Shown here: piece after piece, positions 42,431 to 51,195 of the stretch
Layout of the letters: every line of letters begins with the position of its first letter
Numbering within the stretch: the stretch's first letter is position 1
Assembly (NCBI RefSeq): GCF_001698225.1
Contig: NZ_CP016594.1
Coordinates: forward strand, 5,580,001 to 5,644,000
DNA length: 64,000 bases
From: Gordonia terrae
Lineage (GTDB): Bacteria; Actinomycetota; Actinomycetes; Mycobacteriales; Mycobacteriaceae
Direction: 5' to 3'
The notes under the pieces: generated by a model
What the model saw: the letters and a program-made list of their open reading frames with translations, nothing else
What the model was told of the DNA's origin: nothing
Databases searched by the model: none
Translations under genes and position numbers: made by a program

Positions 42431-45025
42431 TCACCTGCCGAGTTGCTCGTCCAGAATGCTGGGGATGACCCCGCCGCGTCGGAGCAGGCGGCGGTCCAGG
42501 TCGGTCTCCGCGGCAACCCCGGCGTCGAAGCGCAGCTCGCTCCCGTCGGCCCGGTGGACTACGACCGCCACCGTCCCGCGGTCGACGGTATCGGCGGTGC
42601 CGACTATGTGCAACCGGTCTCCCGGCCGGAGGTCCTGCAGGCCGCCGTCGACGTCAGCGGGGATGAGCAACGGCAGGACGCCGACGCCGATCAGATTGGA
42701 CCGGTGGATGCGTTCGAAACTGCGCGCGAGCACGGCCCGCACTCCGAGTAGACGCACGAGCTTCGCCGCCCAGTCGCGCGAGCTGCCCATGCCGTACCGT
42801 TCCCCGGCCACGATCACCACCGCGTCGCCGTCCTGCGCGTACCGGTCGGCGGCCTCCGGAAGGGTCATGACCTCGCCGGTGGGTGCGTGCACGGTGTGCG
42901 CGGGACCCGCATCCGGGGCGAGCGCGTTGCGGACATTCTTGTTCTGAAAACCGCCCCGCAACATGGCTTCCCAGTTGCCGCGTCGGGACGCGTAGACGTT
43001 GAGATCGCCCGGGGCCGCACCCCGCTCCACGAGGTATCGCCCGGTCGGACTCTCGACGTGGATCGCCCCCGCCGGCGAGATGTGGTCGGTGGTGATGTCG
43101 TCGCCGAGGACGAGCAGCGGGTGGGCGTCGTAGTCGCCCAGCATGCTGCGCGCGAAATCGTCATCGGCGAACGGGGGACGCCGCAGCGCCGTCGACGACG
43201 GGTCCCAGGGAAAGAGCGGCTCATCCGGTACATCGAGTGCGTCCCACGCGGGATTGCGCGACGCCGAGACGAAGTCACCGACGACATCGCGCGGCCGCCG
43301 CGACGACTCCGTGAGGGCGTCGATCTCTTGAGGACTGGGCCACAGATCGGCGAGCATCACGGCCCGTCCGTCGGCGTCGACCCCGATCGGTTCGGCGGTG
43401 GGGTCGATGGCCGCATCACCGGCGAGCGCGAAGACGATCACCATCGGCGGTGACATCAGCAGTCCCAGTTCGAGGTCCGGGTGGACGCGGCCGGGGAAGT
43501 TGCGGTTGCCGCTGAGTGCGGCAACCGGTTTGCGTGTTCCGTCAGCGGCCACCTCGGCGATCTCACGAGGTAGTCCACCCGAATTGCCGATACACGTCGC
43601 ACAACCGAATCCGACGATGTCGAATCCGACGGCGGACAGGTCGTCGACGAGACCGGCTCGCTCGAGCACGCCGGCAGCCGAGGGCGAACCCGGCGCGAGG
43701 GAGGTCTTCACATACGGCGGCACCCGCATCCCTCGCTCCCGTGCACGGCGGGCGACCAGGCCCGCGGCGACGAGGAGGCGCGGGTCGGAGGTGTTGGTAC
43801 AGCTCGTGATCGACGCGATGGCGATGGGGAAGGCGGGCATGTCGATGTCGTCGTCGCACGGAGAAGGCGCCTCGGCGCGGAAGGTCGCCGGCAGATCGGT
43901 GAGCGGCACGAGATCCTGCGGACGGCGCGGGCCGGCCACCGAGGGGACCACGGCGCTCAGGTCGATGTCGATCGTGCGGGTGAAACGCGGCACGGCGTCG
44001 GGGTCGAACCAGAGTCCGAGACGTCGTGTGACCGACTCGACGAGGTCGCAGTGTTCCACCGAACGCCCGGTGTCGGCCAGATAGTCGAGGGTCCGTGCGT
44101 CGACGGGGAAGAACCCGGTGGTGGCACCGTATTCCGGCGCCATGTTGGCGATCACCGCCCGCTCGCCCACCGTCAGCGCCGATACGCCCGGCCCGAAGAA
44201 CTCGACGAATTCACCCGTGACCCCGATGTCGCGCAGACGGTGGGTAACCACCAGCGCGAGATCCGTGGCGAGCACGCCCGCGGGCAACGCACCGGTGAGG
44301 CGCACACCGACCACCTCGGGGACCCGCAGGGTGGTCGGCATGCCGAACATCACCGTCTCGGCTTCCAATCCGCCTATGCCCCAGCCCAGTACACCCAGAC
44401 CGTTGATCATGGGCGTATGACTGTCGGTGCCGAGCATCATGTCGGGGACCGCGTGATCGACGCCGTCGACCGCCTCCACTGTCACCACGGTGGCGAGCTG
44501 TTCGAGATTGATCGTGTGCATGATCCCGGTGCCCGGCGGGTTGATGTGCACGGTGTCCATGGTCTTCGACGCCCAGGACAGAAAGCGATACCGTTCCGCG
44601 TTGCGGCGCATGTCGTGGGCCAGGTTGACGACGGCGGCATCGCGGCGCCCGAACGACTCGACCGCAAGCGAATGATCCACCGAAACCTCCACCGGCAGGC
44701 GCGGGCTCAACGCCGTCGGATCCCCACCGCGGGCGGCGACCGCGTCCCGCATCGCGGCGATGTCGACGAGGGCGGGCGTGCTGGTGGTGTCGTGCATCAG
44801 CAACCGACCCGGTGCATACGGGATCTCGGCGTCGCTGCTGCCGGTCTCGAGCCACCGCGCCATGTCACGCAGGGCTCGGTCGCGCGTGTCGGGGTCGGCT
44901 CGGCGGGTCACGTTCTCGGCGAGCAGGCGGATCACCGTGGGCCACTGCCGGTACACATCGACGTCGACTCGCTGCTCGACGTCGACCACCGGCAGCTCGG
45001 ACCCGCACTGCTCTGATCTGCTCAT
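42431..45025 (-). CDS. Aconitase-family hydratase
   Basis: An 864-residue protein. It has the complete aconitase A layout: DSHTPMINGLGVLGWGIGGL, ITSCTNTSDPRLLVAAGL (first cluster Cys) and GFGCATCIGNSGG (second and third), plus the C-terminal swivel domain with GERYGMGSSRDWAAKLVRL. All 4Fe-4S ligands are present. It is shorter than typical bacterial AcnA (about 890-930). It is divergent from a GntR gene and a tripartite tricarboxylate transporter that share its operator, so it most likely acts on an imported tricarboxylate (citrate, aconitate, or an analogue such as a methyl- or hydroxy-citrate) rather than serving the central TCA cycle. Confidence 0.85.
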   Translation of the reverse strand: MSRSEQCGSELPVVDVEQRVDVDVYRQWPTVIRLLAENVTRRADPDTRDRALRDMARWLETGSSDAEIPYAPGRLLMHDTTSTPALVDIAAMRDAVAARGGDPTALSPRLPVEVSVDHSLAVESFGRRDAAVVNLAHDMRRNAERYRFLSWASKTMDTVHINPPGTGIMHTINLEQLATVVTVEAVDGVDHAVPDMMLGTDSHTPMINGLGVLGWGIGGLEAETVMFGMPTTLRVPEVVGVRLTGALPAGVLATDLALVVTHRLRDIGVTGEFVEFFGPGVSALTVGERAVIANMAPEYGATTGFFPVDARTLDYLADTGRSVEHCDLVESVTRRLGLWFDPDAVPRFTRTIDIDLSAVVPSVAGPRRPQDLVPLTDLPATFRAEAPSPCDDDIDMPAFPIAIASITSCTNTSDPRLLVAAGLVARRARERGMRVPPYVKTSLAPGSPSAAGVLERAGLVDDLSAVGFDIVGFGCATCIGNSGGLPREIAEVAADGTRKPVAALSGNRNFPGRVHPDLELGLLMSPPMVIVFALAGDAAIDPTAEPIGVDADGRAVMLADLWPSPQEIDALTESSRRPRDVVGDFVSASRNPAWDALDVPDEPLFPWDPSSTALRRPPFADDDFARSMLGDYDAHPLLVLGDDITTDHISPAGAIHVESPTGRYLVERGAAPGDLNVYASRRGNWEAMLRGGFQNKNVRNALAPDAGPAHTVHAPTGEVMTLPEAADRYAQDGDAVVIVAGERYGMGSSRDWAAKLVRLLGVRAVLARSFERIHRSNLIGVGVLPLLIPADVDGGLQDLRPGDRLHIVGTADTVDRGTVAVVVHRADGSELRFDAGVAAETDLDRRLLRRGGVIPSILDEQLGR

Positions 45026-45034
45026 TCGCTCATC

Positions 45035-45050
45035 ATAGATTATAACCTAT
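45035..45050. promoter_or_regulatory. GntR operator at the aconitase start (ATAGATTATAACCTAT)
   Basis: This 16-mer begins 10 bp upstream of the aconitase ATG and is the exact reverse complement of 45857-45872 before tctC. The AT-rich element stands out sharply in GC-rich DNA and brackets the gntR gene on both sides. Confidence 0.7.
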
Positions 45051-45131
45051 AACTTGCACCACCGGTGCTAGTATCTCCGCGTCCGGGAGCGCCGGACCCC
45101 GACGCCCACGACCACCACCCGGAGGCCCGCC

Positions 45132-45812
45132 ATGACGACACCCGGCGGGATGTTCACCAAGAACGACTACGCATACGCCGAACTCCAGAGACGCATTCTC
45201 ACCGGCGTCCTCCCGGCCGGCGCGGTGATCCCCCAGGCAAAACTCGCGGCCGAGATCGGCGTCAGCACCACGCCCCTCCGTGAGGCGATCCGTCGCCTGT
45301 CCGCCGAGGGCATGGTCGAACTCGAGGCCCACCGGGATGCTCGGGTGACCCCCGTGTCGGCCGACGAGGCACGTCACCTTTACCAGGTGCGCGAGAATCT
45401 CGATCCACTCGCGGCGGCGCTCGCCGCGCAGACGCGGACAGCGTCCGACATCGCGGCCATCAGCGCGGCCTTCGATCGCCTGTCGCCCATCGCCAGCGCA
45501 TCCGATCTCGATGCCCTTGTCCGACACCGGGAATTCCACCGCACGGTGTACCGCGCATCGGGCAACCCCGTCCTGATCGACATCCTCGAACGACTCTGGG
45601 ACAAAGCAGACCGCTACCGGGTCATCGGCCTCTCCCACCGCGGCGACTCCCCCGAAGACCGGTCGCGGGTCACCGCCGAGCACCGGGCGATCATGGAGGC
45701 CGTCGCCGACGGCGACGCCGACCGAGCGAACGCGGTCATGCGCGAGCACATCGGCAACAGCCTGGGGCGTCGCGCGATCGATGCGCTCGCCGAGGATTCC
45801 GCAACCGCCTGA
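45132..45812 (+). CDS. GntR-family regulator (FCD) of the tricarboxylate gene set
   Basis: A 226-residue protein: wHTH at about 10-75 with IGVSTTPLREAIRRLSAEG and wing VELEAHRDARVTPV, then an FCD domain with VRHREFHRTVYRASGNPVLI and VTAEHRAIMEAVADGDADRA containing the metal-binding Asp/His residues. It lies between the divergent aconitase gene and the tct operon; identical AT-rich operators occur in both promoters. The ligand is probably a di- or tricarboxylate. Confidence 0.92.
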   Translation: MTTPGGMFTKNDYAYAELQRRILTGVLPAGAVIPQAKLAAEIGVSTTPLREAIRRLSAEGMVELEAHRDARVTPVSADEARHLYQVRENLDPLAAALAAQTRTASDIAAISAAFDRLSPIASASDLDALVRHREFHRTVYRASGNPVLIDILERLWDKADRYRVIGLSHRGDSPEDRSRVTAEHRAIMEAVADGDADRANAVMREHIGNSLGRRAIDALAEDSATA

Positions 45813-45856
45813 CAGCCCACATCTGCACTTTGTGCGATGTGGCCCGCGTCACGGTC

Positions 45857-45876
45857 ATAGGTTATAATCTATAACC
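45857..45876. promoter_or_regulatory. GntR operator before tctC (ATAGGTTATAATCTATAACC)
   Basis: 45860-45876 is a palindrome GGTTATA-ATC-TATAACC with perfect 7-bp arms, and 45857-45872 is the reverse complement of the aconitase-side element. The gap to tctC (45813-46067) holds nothing else recognised apart from a repeated CTAAGCG. Confidence 0.75.
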
Positions 45877-46067
45877 AGCACACAAGGCTAAGCGCGCGAA
45901 AAGCGCAAAACGATACTTATGCGCCTAAGCGTGACCGTGATGCCGGTTACACCAACACTCCTGATGTGACCACCGACGTGGTTGCCTCACATCCGACCCA
46001 GAATCGAGAAGGCGATGTTGGCACTACTCGGCCTCGGCGACCGACCCCGAATGGAAACGAGCAACGC

Positions 46068-47114
46068 ATGACCTCACCACCTCCCGGTGCCGACGAACCG
46101 GCCGAGACACCGTCGGCACCGTCCACTCCGAGGCGTCTGCCCGCCCTCGTCAAGGCGCTCGGTGCCCTGGTCGCCGTCGCGATCGTCGCCGTCGGGGTCA
46201 TCGACGCGGCCGGGAGTGAGGGTGGGGCCGACGCACGTTCTCAGCTGACCCTGATCGCTCCCGCCGCCGCCGGCGGAGGGTGGGACGGCGCGGCGCGCGA
46301 GATGCAGCAGGCGATGCGAGCCCAGAACATCGTCAACAACTCGCAGGTCGTCAACATCCCCGGCGCCGGCGGCACCATCGGGCTCAGTCAGTTCGCCGGA
46401 ATGACCGGGGACGCCACCACGATCATGGTCATGGGCATCACGATGCTGGGCGCGATCAACATCAACGGGTCCGATGTGGATCTCGGCGACGTCACCCCGA
46501 TCGCTCGCCTCGCCGATGACTACGACGTGGTCGTCGTACCTGCGGATTCGCCGATCACCAGCGTCGACGAGCTGATGGCCGCGTGGAAGAAGGACCCGAA
46601 GGGTTTCACGTTCGGCGGCGGATCGCTGGGCAGCGTCGATCAGATGATCATCAGCCAGATGGCCCGCGAGAACGGCATGGACCCCGCTGCGGTCAATTAC
46701 ATCGCCTATTCCGGGGGCGGCGAGCTGGCGACGTCGCTCATGTCCGGGACGATCAAGGCCTCGGTCAGCGGTTACGAGGACTTCGTCGACCAGATCACCG
46801 CCGGAAACCTCCGCGCGCTGGCGATCTCGGCTCCCGCCCCGGTCCCGGCCATCGACCTGCCGACCCTGTCCGAACTGGGCTACGACGTCGCCCTCACCAA
46901 CTGGCGGGGAGTGGTTGCGCCGCCGGGCATCACCGATGACCAGCGCACCGAACTCGAGGCGATCGTCACCGAGGTCGTCGAGTCACCCGAGTGGCGAGAT
47001 GCGTTGCAGCGCAACAACTGGTCCGACACGTTCACCCCGGGGAACGGATTCACCGAGGTCATCGACCAGCAGTCGGAGTTCGTCCGCGGCATCTGGGCCG
47101 ATCTCGGGTACTGA
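46068..47114 (+). CDS. tctC: Tripartite tricarboxylate transporter substrate-binding protein
   Basis: A 348-residue extracytoplasmic solute-binding protein of the Bug/TctC family. From ATG 46068 the N-terminus is Pro-rich, then a membrane segment ALVKALGALVAVAIVAVGVI anchors or exports it; no lipobox Cys is present. Family signatures are APAAAGGGWDGAAREMQQAM, NIPGAGGTIGLSQFAG, TFGGGSLGSVDQMI and YSGGGELATSLMSG. An in-frame GTG at 45966 would add 34 residues and is less likely. It captures the substrate and delivers it to TctAB. It is the first gene of the operon. Confidence 0.88.
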   Translation: MTSPPPGADEPAETPSAPSTPRRLPALVKALGALVAVAIVAVGVIDAAGSEGGADARSQLTLIAPAAAGGGWDGAAREMQQAMRAQNIVNNSQVVNIPGAGGTIGLSQFAGMTGDATTIMVMGITMLGAININGSDVDLGDVTPIARLADDYDVVVVPADSPITSVDELMAAWKKDPKGFTFGGGSLGSVDQMIISQMARENGMDPAAVNYIAYSGGGELATSLMSGTIKASVSGYEDFVDQITAGNLRALAISAPAPVPAIDLPTLSELGYDVALTNWRGVVAPPGITDDQRTELEAIVTEVVESPEWRDALQRNNWSDTFTPGNGFTEVIDQQSEFVRGIWADLGY

Positions 47115-47173
47115 CCGATGACCCCGGACCTCCACCGCACAACCCCTGCCTCACACGACATCACGGAGACATC

Positions 47174-47572
47174 ATGACCATCCTTGTCGCCTTCGCCCAC
47201 ACGCCCGAAGGCCGCGCGGCGCTCGAACACGGCCGTCGCGTCGCGCGCAGCGAGAGCTCGCAACTGATCATCTTCGACATGGACACCCCCGCTGTCGACG
47301 ACGACGGCGGCATCCCCGAGCCGGACTTCGCCCGTGCCGGAAACCCGATCGACGACATCGCGATCCGCTGGGTCGGCCATCGCCGGGAGGACTCCGATCC
47401 GGCCGCCGAACTCATCGACGTCTCGGAAGAATTGTCCGCCGATCTCATCGTCGTCGGCCTGCGCCGACGGTCGCGGGTCGGGAAGCTCCTGCTCGGCTCC
47501 AACGCGCAGCGCATCCTCATCGACGCCGAGGTCCCGGTCCTCGCGGTGAAGGCAGCCCATCATGACGACTGA
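47174..47572 (+). CDS. Universal stress protein A family protein inside the tct operon
   Basis: A 132-residue single Usp domain (ATG 47174). The nucleotide-binding signature near the C-terminus, GLRRRSRVGKLLLGSNAQRI, matches the G-2x-G-9x-G-S/T pattern of ATP-binding Usp proteins. It lies between tctC and tctB and overlaps tctB by 11 bp, so it is translated with the transporter. An ATP-sensing or regulatory role on the transporter is possible, as proposed for Usp proteins encoded with TRAP transporters. Confidence 0.88.
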   Translation: MTILVAFAHTPEGRAALEHGRRVARSESSQLIIFDMDTPAVDDDGGIPEPDFARAGNPIDDIAIRWVGHRREDSDPAAELIDVSEELSADLIVVGLRRRSRVGKLLLGSNAQRILIDAEVPVLAVKAAHHDD

Positions 47573-48125
47573 CAACGCGGCGGCCCAGCCCGCCGACACG
47601 TCGATCGACGACGGACCGGTGCGCGCCCGCCGACCCCTCACCGGACGGAGCGGTCTGGTCGTCGCGGGCTTGATGCTCGCGCTCGCCGTCTACCTGACCG
47701 CCGGTATCATCGGCATGGAGATCCCGGGAAGCGCGGCCACTCCCGGGCCGGCGTTCTTCCCGATCATCCTGACGATCTGCGCCTACCTCATCGCCGGTCT
47801 CCTGACCGTGCAGACGCTCCGTCACCCCGACGAGCCCGATCCCGACATCGTCCCACCCGCAACCGGACAGTGGCGCACGCAGAGCGATTGGCGTGCAATG
47901 GGTCTCGTCCTGGCCGGGCTCATCGCCTTCACCGTGCTGCTGATCCCGCTGGGTTGGATCCTGTCCGCCGCACTGCTGTTCTGGATGGTCGCCCACGCCA
48001 TGGGTTCCACCCGCCCGATTCTCGACATCGGGGTGTCCCTCGTCGTCTCCTGTGCCGTGCAGGCGTTCTTCTCGGCGGGCCTCGGTCTGAATCTGCCCGC
48101 CGGCATCCTGGGAGGGCTGTTCTGA
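47562..48125 (+). CDS. tctB: Tripartite tricarboxylate transporter small membrane subunit
   Basis: A 187-residue membrane protein with four hydrophobic segments (VVAGLMLALAVYLTAGIIGM, FFPIILTICAYLIAGLLTV, GLVLAGLIAFTVLLIPLGWI and LDIGVSLVVSCAVQAFFSAG). GSAATPGPAFFPIIL is the TctB signature. It pairs with TctA in the membrane. Its stop overlaps the tctA start (TGATG). Confidence 0.88.
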   Translation: MTTDNAAAQPADTSIDDGPVRARRPLTGRSGLVVAGLMLALAVYLTAGIIGMEIPGSAATPGPAFFPIILTICAYLIAGLLTVQTLRHPDEPDPDIVPPATGQWRTQSDWRAMGLVLAGLIAFTVLLIPLGWILSAALLFWMVAHAMGSTRPILDIGVSLVVSCAVQAFFSAGLGLNLPAGILGGLF

Positions 48126-49630
48126 TGGACAACGTCTCGCTTCTGCTGGAGGGCTTCTCCCAGGCGCTCACGCCGATGAACCTGCTCTGGGTCTTCATCG
48201 GCGCGCTGCTCGGTACCGCGGTGGGGGTGCTCCCGGGTCTCGGTTCGGCGATGGCCGTCGCGCTGCTGCTCCCGGTGACCTTCACCCTCGACCCCACCGC
48301 CGCGTTCATCATGTTCGCCGGTGTGTACTTCGGCGGTCTGTTCGGTGACTCGACCATGGGCATCCTGATGAACACGCCCGGCGGGTCCACCGCCATCGCG
48401 ACATCGTTCGAAGGTCACCGAATGGCCAAGCGCGGGCGGGCCGCACAGGCGCTCGCCACCGCCGCCATCGGCGCCTTCATCGGCGGGATGATCGCGACGA
48501 CGATCGTCGTGTTCTTCGCTCCCAAGCTGGCCGACCTCGCCATCCAGTTCGGTCCCGCAGAGTATTTCGCACTGGCCGTCTTCGCGTTCATCGCGATCGC
48601 CTCGGTGGTCTCCGACTCCGTCATCAAGGGCCTGACCGGGTTGCTCATCGGTCTGATCCTCGCGGTCATCGGGATCGACGGGATCTCCGGCACCCAGCGC
48701 TTCACCATGGGCGCTCCCGAGTTGTTCGACGGCATCAGCATCATCGTGATCACCGTCGGCACCCTGGCCCTGGGCGAGGTCATCTATGTCGCTTCGCGCA
48801 TCCACCGCACTCGTGCCCCGGACGCGGACGCCGTCATCGGCCGGCCCTTCCTCAAGCGCGCCGAGTTCCGTGAGGCGCTCCCGGCGTGGCTGCGCGGCAC
48901 CGGTTTCGGTGTTCCGTTCGGCGTCATCCCGGTAGGTGGCGCGGAGGTTCCCACGTTCCTCGCCTACGGAACCGAGCGGCGCCTGGACCGCAAGCGACCC
49001 GACCCCCAGTTCGGACAGGGCGCCATCCGCGGCGTCGCCGGACCGGAGGCGGCGGGCAACGCGACGTCGGGCACCGCGATGGGAGCCCTGCTCGCCATGG
49101 GCCTGCCCACGTCCGCCACCGCGGCCATCATGCTGGCTGCGTTCCAGCAGTACGGCCTGCAGCCCGGACCACTGCTATTCGAACGCAACGCGGACCTCGT
49201 GTGGACCCTCATCGCCAGCCTGTTCATCGGCCTGGTCATGCTGCTGATCCTCAACATGCCGTTCGCCGCCATCTGGGCGAAGCTGCTGCTGATCCCCAGG
49301 CACTACCTCTACGCGGGCATCGCGGTGTTCTGCGTCCTGGGCGTCTACGCAACCTCGGCCGCGATCACCGACCTCATCCTGGTCATCGCGATCGCGTTCG
49401 TCGGATATCTGCTGCGCCGTTACGGTTTCCCGCTCGCGCCGGTCATGATCGGCGTCGTGCTCGGCCCCCTCGCCGAGACCAGCCTGCGCAACGCGATGAT
49501 GTCGAGCGGCGGGGATCCGAGCGTGTTGGTGGGCAGCGCGATCACCTGGGTCCTCTACGGCGTCCTCGCTGTTGTCGTCCTGTTCACCGCGTTCCGCCGC
49601 CTGCGCATGCGGACACGTCAGGACACGTGA
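48125..49630 (+). CDS. tctA: Tripartite tricarboxylate transporter large permease
   Basis: A 501-residue membrane protein with about twelve helices. TctA signatures: [60 protein letters not shown] and, in the second half, [20 protein letters not shown] and [17 protein letters not shown] [19 protein letters not shown]. The two Gly/Pro-rich loops of the internal repeat are both intact. It moves the substrate delivered by TctC, driven by the ion gradient. Overlaps tctB and the rraA-like gene, so the whole operon is translationally coupled. Confidence 0.92.
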   Translation: MDNVSLLLEGFSQALTPMNLLWVFIGALLGTAVGVLPGLGSAMAVALLLPVTFTLDPTAAFIMFAGVYFGGLFGDSTMGILMNTPGGSTAIATSFEGHRMAKRGRAAQALATAAIGAFIGGMIATTIVVFFAPKLADLAIQFGPAEYFALAVFAFIAIASVVSDSVIKGLTGLLIGLILAVIGIDGISGTQRFTMGAPELFDGISIIVITVGTLALGEVIYVASRIHRTRAPDADAVIGRPFLKRAEFREALPAWLRGTGFGVPFGVIPVGGAEVPTFLAYGTERRLDRKRPDPQFGQGAIRGVAGPEAAGNATSGTAMGALLAMGLPTSATAAIMLAAFQQYGLQPGPLLFERNADLVWTLIASLFIGLVMLLILNMPFAAIWAKLLLIPRHYLYAGIAVFCVLGVYATSAAITDLILVIAIAFVGYLLRRYGFPLAPVMIGVVLGPLAETSLRNAMMSSGGDPSVLVGSAITWVLYGVLAVVVLFTAFRRLRMRTRQDT

Positions 49631-50301
49631 TGCGCACAACCACCGACCGCGCACTCATCCGTTCCCGGTTCCTCGCCGTCGACGTCGCCAATGTCGCCGA
49701 TGTCCTCGACGACCTCGGCCACCGCGATCAGGCGCTCGGGACCGACTTCGCCTGCGTGGCCGGACGCGAACGTCTGGCCGGGTGGGCATTCACCATCTCG
49801 GGCGCGATGAGCGACGCCCCGGGTCGGGACCCGCTGAAGGCGCAGGCGTGCAGCCAGATCGGCCCGGACGAGGTCTCCGTGTGGGAGGGGAACGGACTTG
49901 GTGTCTGCTACTTCGGTGAACTCGTCGCGATCGGGATGATGCAGCGGGGTTCCCCCGGCGCAGTGCTCGACGGCGGTGTCCGCGACCGGAAGTGGCTGCA
50001 CGAGATCGGCTTCACGACATTCTCGCGCTACCCGACGTCGGTCCAGACCAGCGGCCGCTGGCGCGTCGAGACGTGGCAGCAACCCGTCACCCTGCCGGGC
50101 GCGTCCGGACAGCCGGTCGACATCGAGCCCGGCGACTTCGTCCTCGGCGACGACGACGGTGTCATCGTCATCCCCGCCGCGCTCGTCGACGTCGTGCTCG
50201 AGGCCGCCGAAACCATGACGGACAAGGAAATCGACGTCCGTGCGGCGATCCGCAACGGCATGACCCTCGCCGATGCGATGACGCAGTTCGGCCGAATCTG
50301 A
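49630..50301 (+). CDS. RraA/DlpA-like protein (4-hydroxy-2-oxo-acid aldolase candidate)
   Basis: A 223-residue protein whose ATG overlaps the tctA stop. LDDLGHRDQALGTDFACVAG and the active-site block GSPGAVLDGGVRDRKWLHEI are typical of the RraA-like superfamily, whose catalytic members are 4-hydroxy-4-methyl-2-oxoglutarate/4-carboxy-4-hydroxy-2-oxoadipate aldolases and whose others regulate RNase E. The conserved Arg and Asp of the aldolase site (GGVRD) are present. Linkage to an aconitase-family enzyme and a tricarboxylate transporter favours a retro-aldol step on an imported acid that releases pyruvate or oxaloacetate. Confidence 0.8.
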   Translation: MRTTTDRALIRSRFLAVDVANVADVLDDLGHRDQALGTDFACVAGRERLAGWAFTISGAMSDAPGRDPLKAQACSQIGPDEVSVWEGNGLGVCYFGELVAIGMMQRGSPGAVLDGGVRDRKWLHEIGFTTFSRYPTSVQTSGRWRVETWQQPVTLPGASGQPVDIEPGDFVLGDDDGVIVIPAALVDVVLEAAETMTDKEIDVRAAIRNGMTLADAMTQFGRI

Positions 50302-50353
50302 CGGTGGCGATCCCGTTAGCACCCCTGCCCTCTGCGGAGAGCGTGCTCGTCAG

Positions 50354-50462
50354 CCCTTCGTGGCTCGTCGCTATCGCTCCTCGCACCTCAGGGAGCAGAA
50401 GCCATGCGGCCGTTTCGGATCAGGGACCAGGAGTCATGCGGCCCTTTCGGATCAGGGAGCAG
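50354..50462. repeat. Dispersed intergenic repeat plus 28-nt direct repeat
   Basis: CCCTTCGTGGCTCGTCGCTA leads into the 22-nt unit at 50376-50397 (same unit as at 15786). It is followed by two copies of a 28-nt repeat beginning CATGCGGCC and ending CAGGGA-CAG at 50403-50430 and 50435-50462, with two differences. The second copy contains the last codons and stop of the convergent TetR gene. Confidence 0.8.
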
Positions 50463-51195
50463 GGGGCTCCGTGCGTTCCCGCACCTCCCGCTCCAGGTAA
50501 TCGAGGTTTTGCCGCATCTGCGCGATGAGTCGTTCCGCGCCCGACACGGTGTTGTCCGCATCGGGGTCGACGACCGAGTTGACCGCCATGTCGGCCAGTT
50601 GGCGCGCGACCTTCCGGTCGCTCTCGCTGTCACCCGGGTGATGCCACCAGGCCAGCCAGTTGAGCATCCCGACGATGCCGAGCGCGGAGATCCGTGGATC
50701 GGCGGCACGGAACCGGCCCCCGGCGATACCTTCCTCCATGACCGCCACCAACTCCTTGAGCACCCGCCTGCGGCTCTGCCGGTAGGTCTCGGCGAGCGCG
50801 GGTGGCAGCTCCGCCTCCGAGCGGATCAGCAGCCGGAACCGATCCAGGGTCTGGGTCTGGTGGAGTGCAATGGACATCGCCATCTCGTGGATCTTCCCGA
50901 CCGGATCGAGGTCGGCTCGCTGATTGATCTCGTGGAGCAGGATGGCCGGTTCCTCGGCGATCTCGCTGACCAGCCGGGCGAACAGCTCGTCCTTGTTGGC
51001 CACGTAGTGGTAGAGCGCCGGACGCGTCAGGCCGGTGGCGTCGGCGATGTCCTGAAGGGTGGTGCTCGCCAGCCCGCGTTCGGCGAACAACCTCGTGGCC
51101 TGCTCCATGATCTCGCGTTCGACCAGCTCACGCCGTGAATTGCTGCGGCCGGTGCGCCCGGCGGCCGGCGACTCCTGGGGCGTCGAGCTGGTCAT
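50452..51195 (-). CDS. TetR-family regulator of the hyu catabolic cluster
   Basis: A 247-residue protein. HTH at about 30-75: FAERGLASTTLQDIADATG then LTRPALYHYVANKDELFARL. The C-terminal domain contains LGIVGMLNWLAWWHHPGDSE, typical of TetR_C subgroups regulating acyl-CoA or aromatic catabolism. The ATG overlaps the stop of the flavin monooxygenase gene, so it is the last gene of the hyuA-hyuB-ligase-monooxygenase operon and probably controls the divergent promoter at 59.0-59.2 kb. Confidence 0.88.
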   Translation of the reverse strand: MTSSTPQESPAAGRTGRSNSRRELVEREIMEQATRLFAERGLASTTLQDIADATGLTRPALYHYVANKDELFARLVSEIAEEPAILLHEINQRADLDPVGKIHEMAMSIALHQTQTLDRFRLLIRSEAELPPALAETYRQSRRRVLKELVAVMEEGIAGGRFRAADPRISALGIVGMLNWLAWWHHPGDSESDRKVARQLADMAVNSVVDPDADNTVSGAERLIAQMRQNLDYLEREVRERTEPPAP

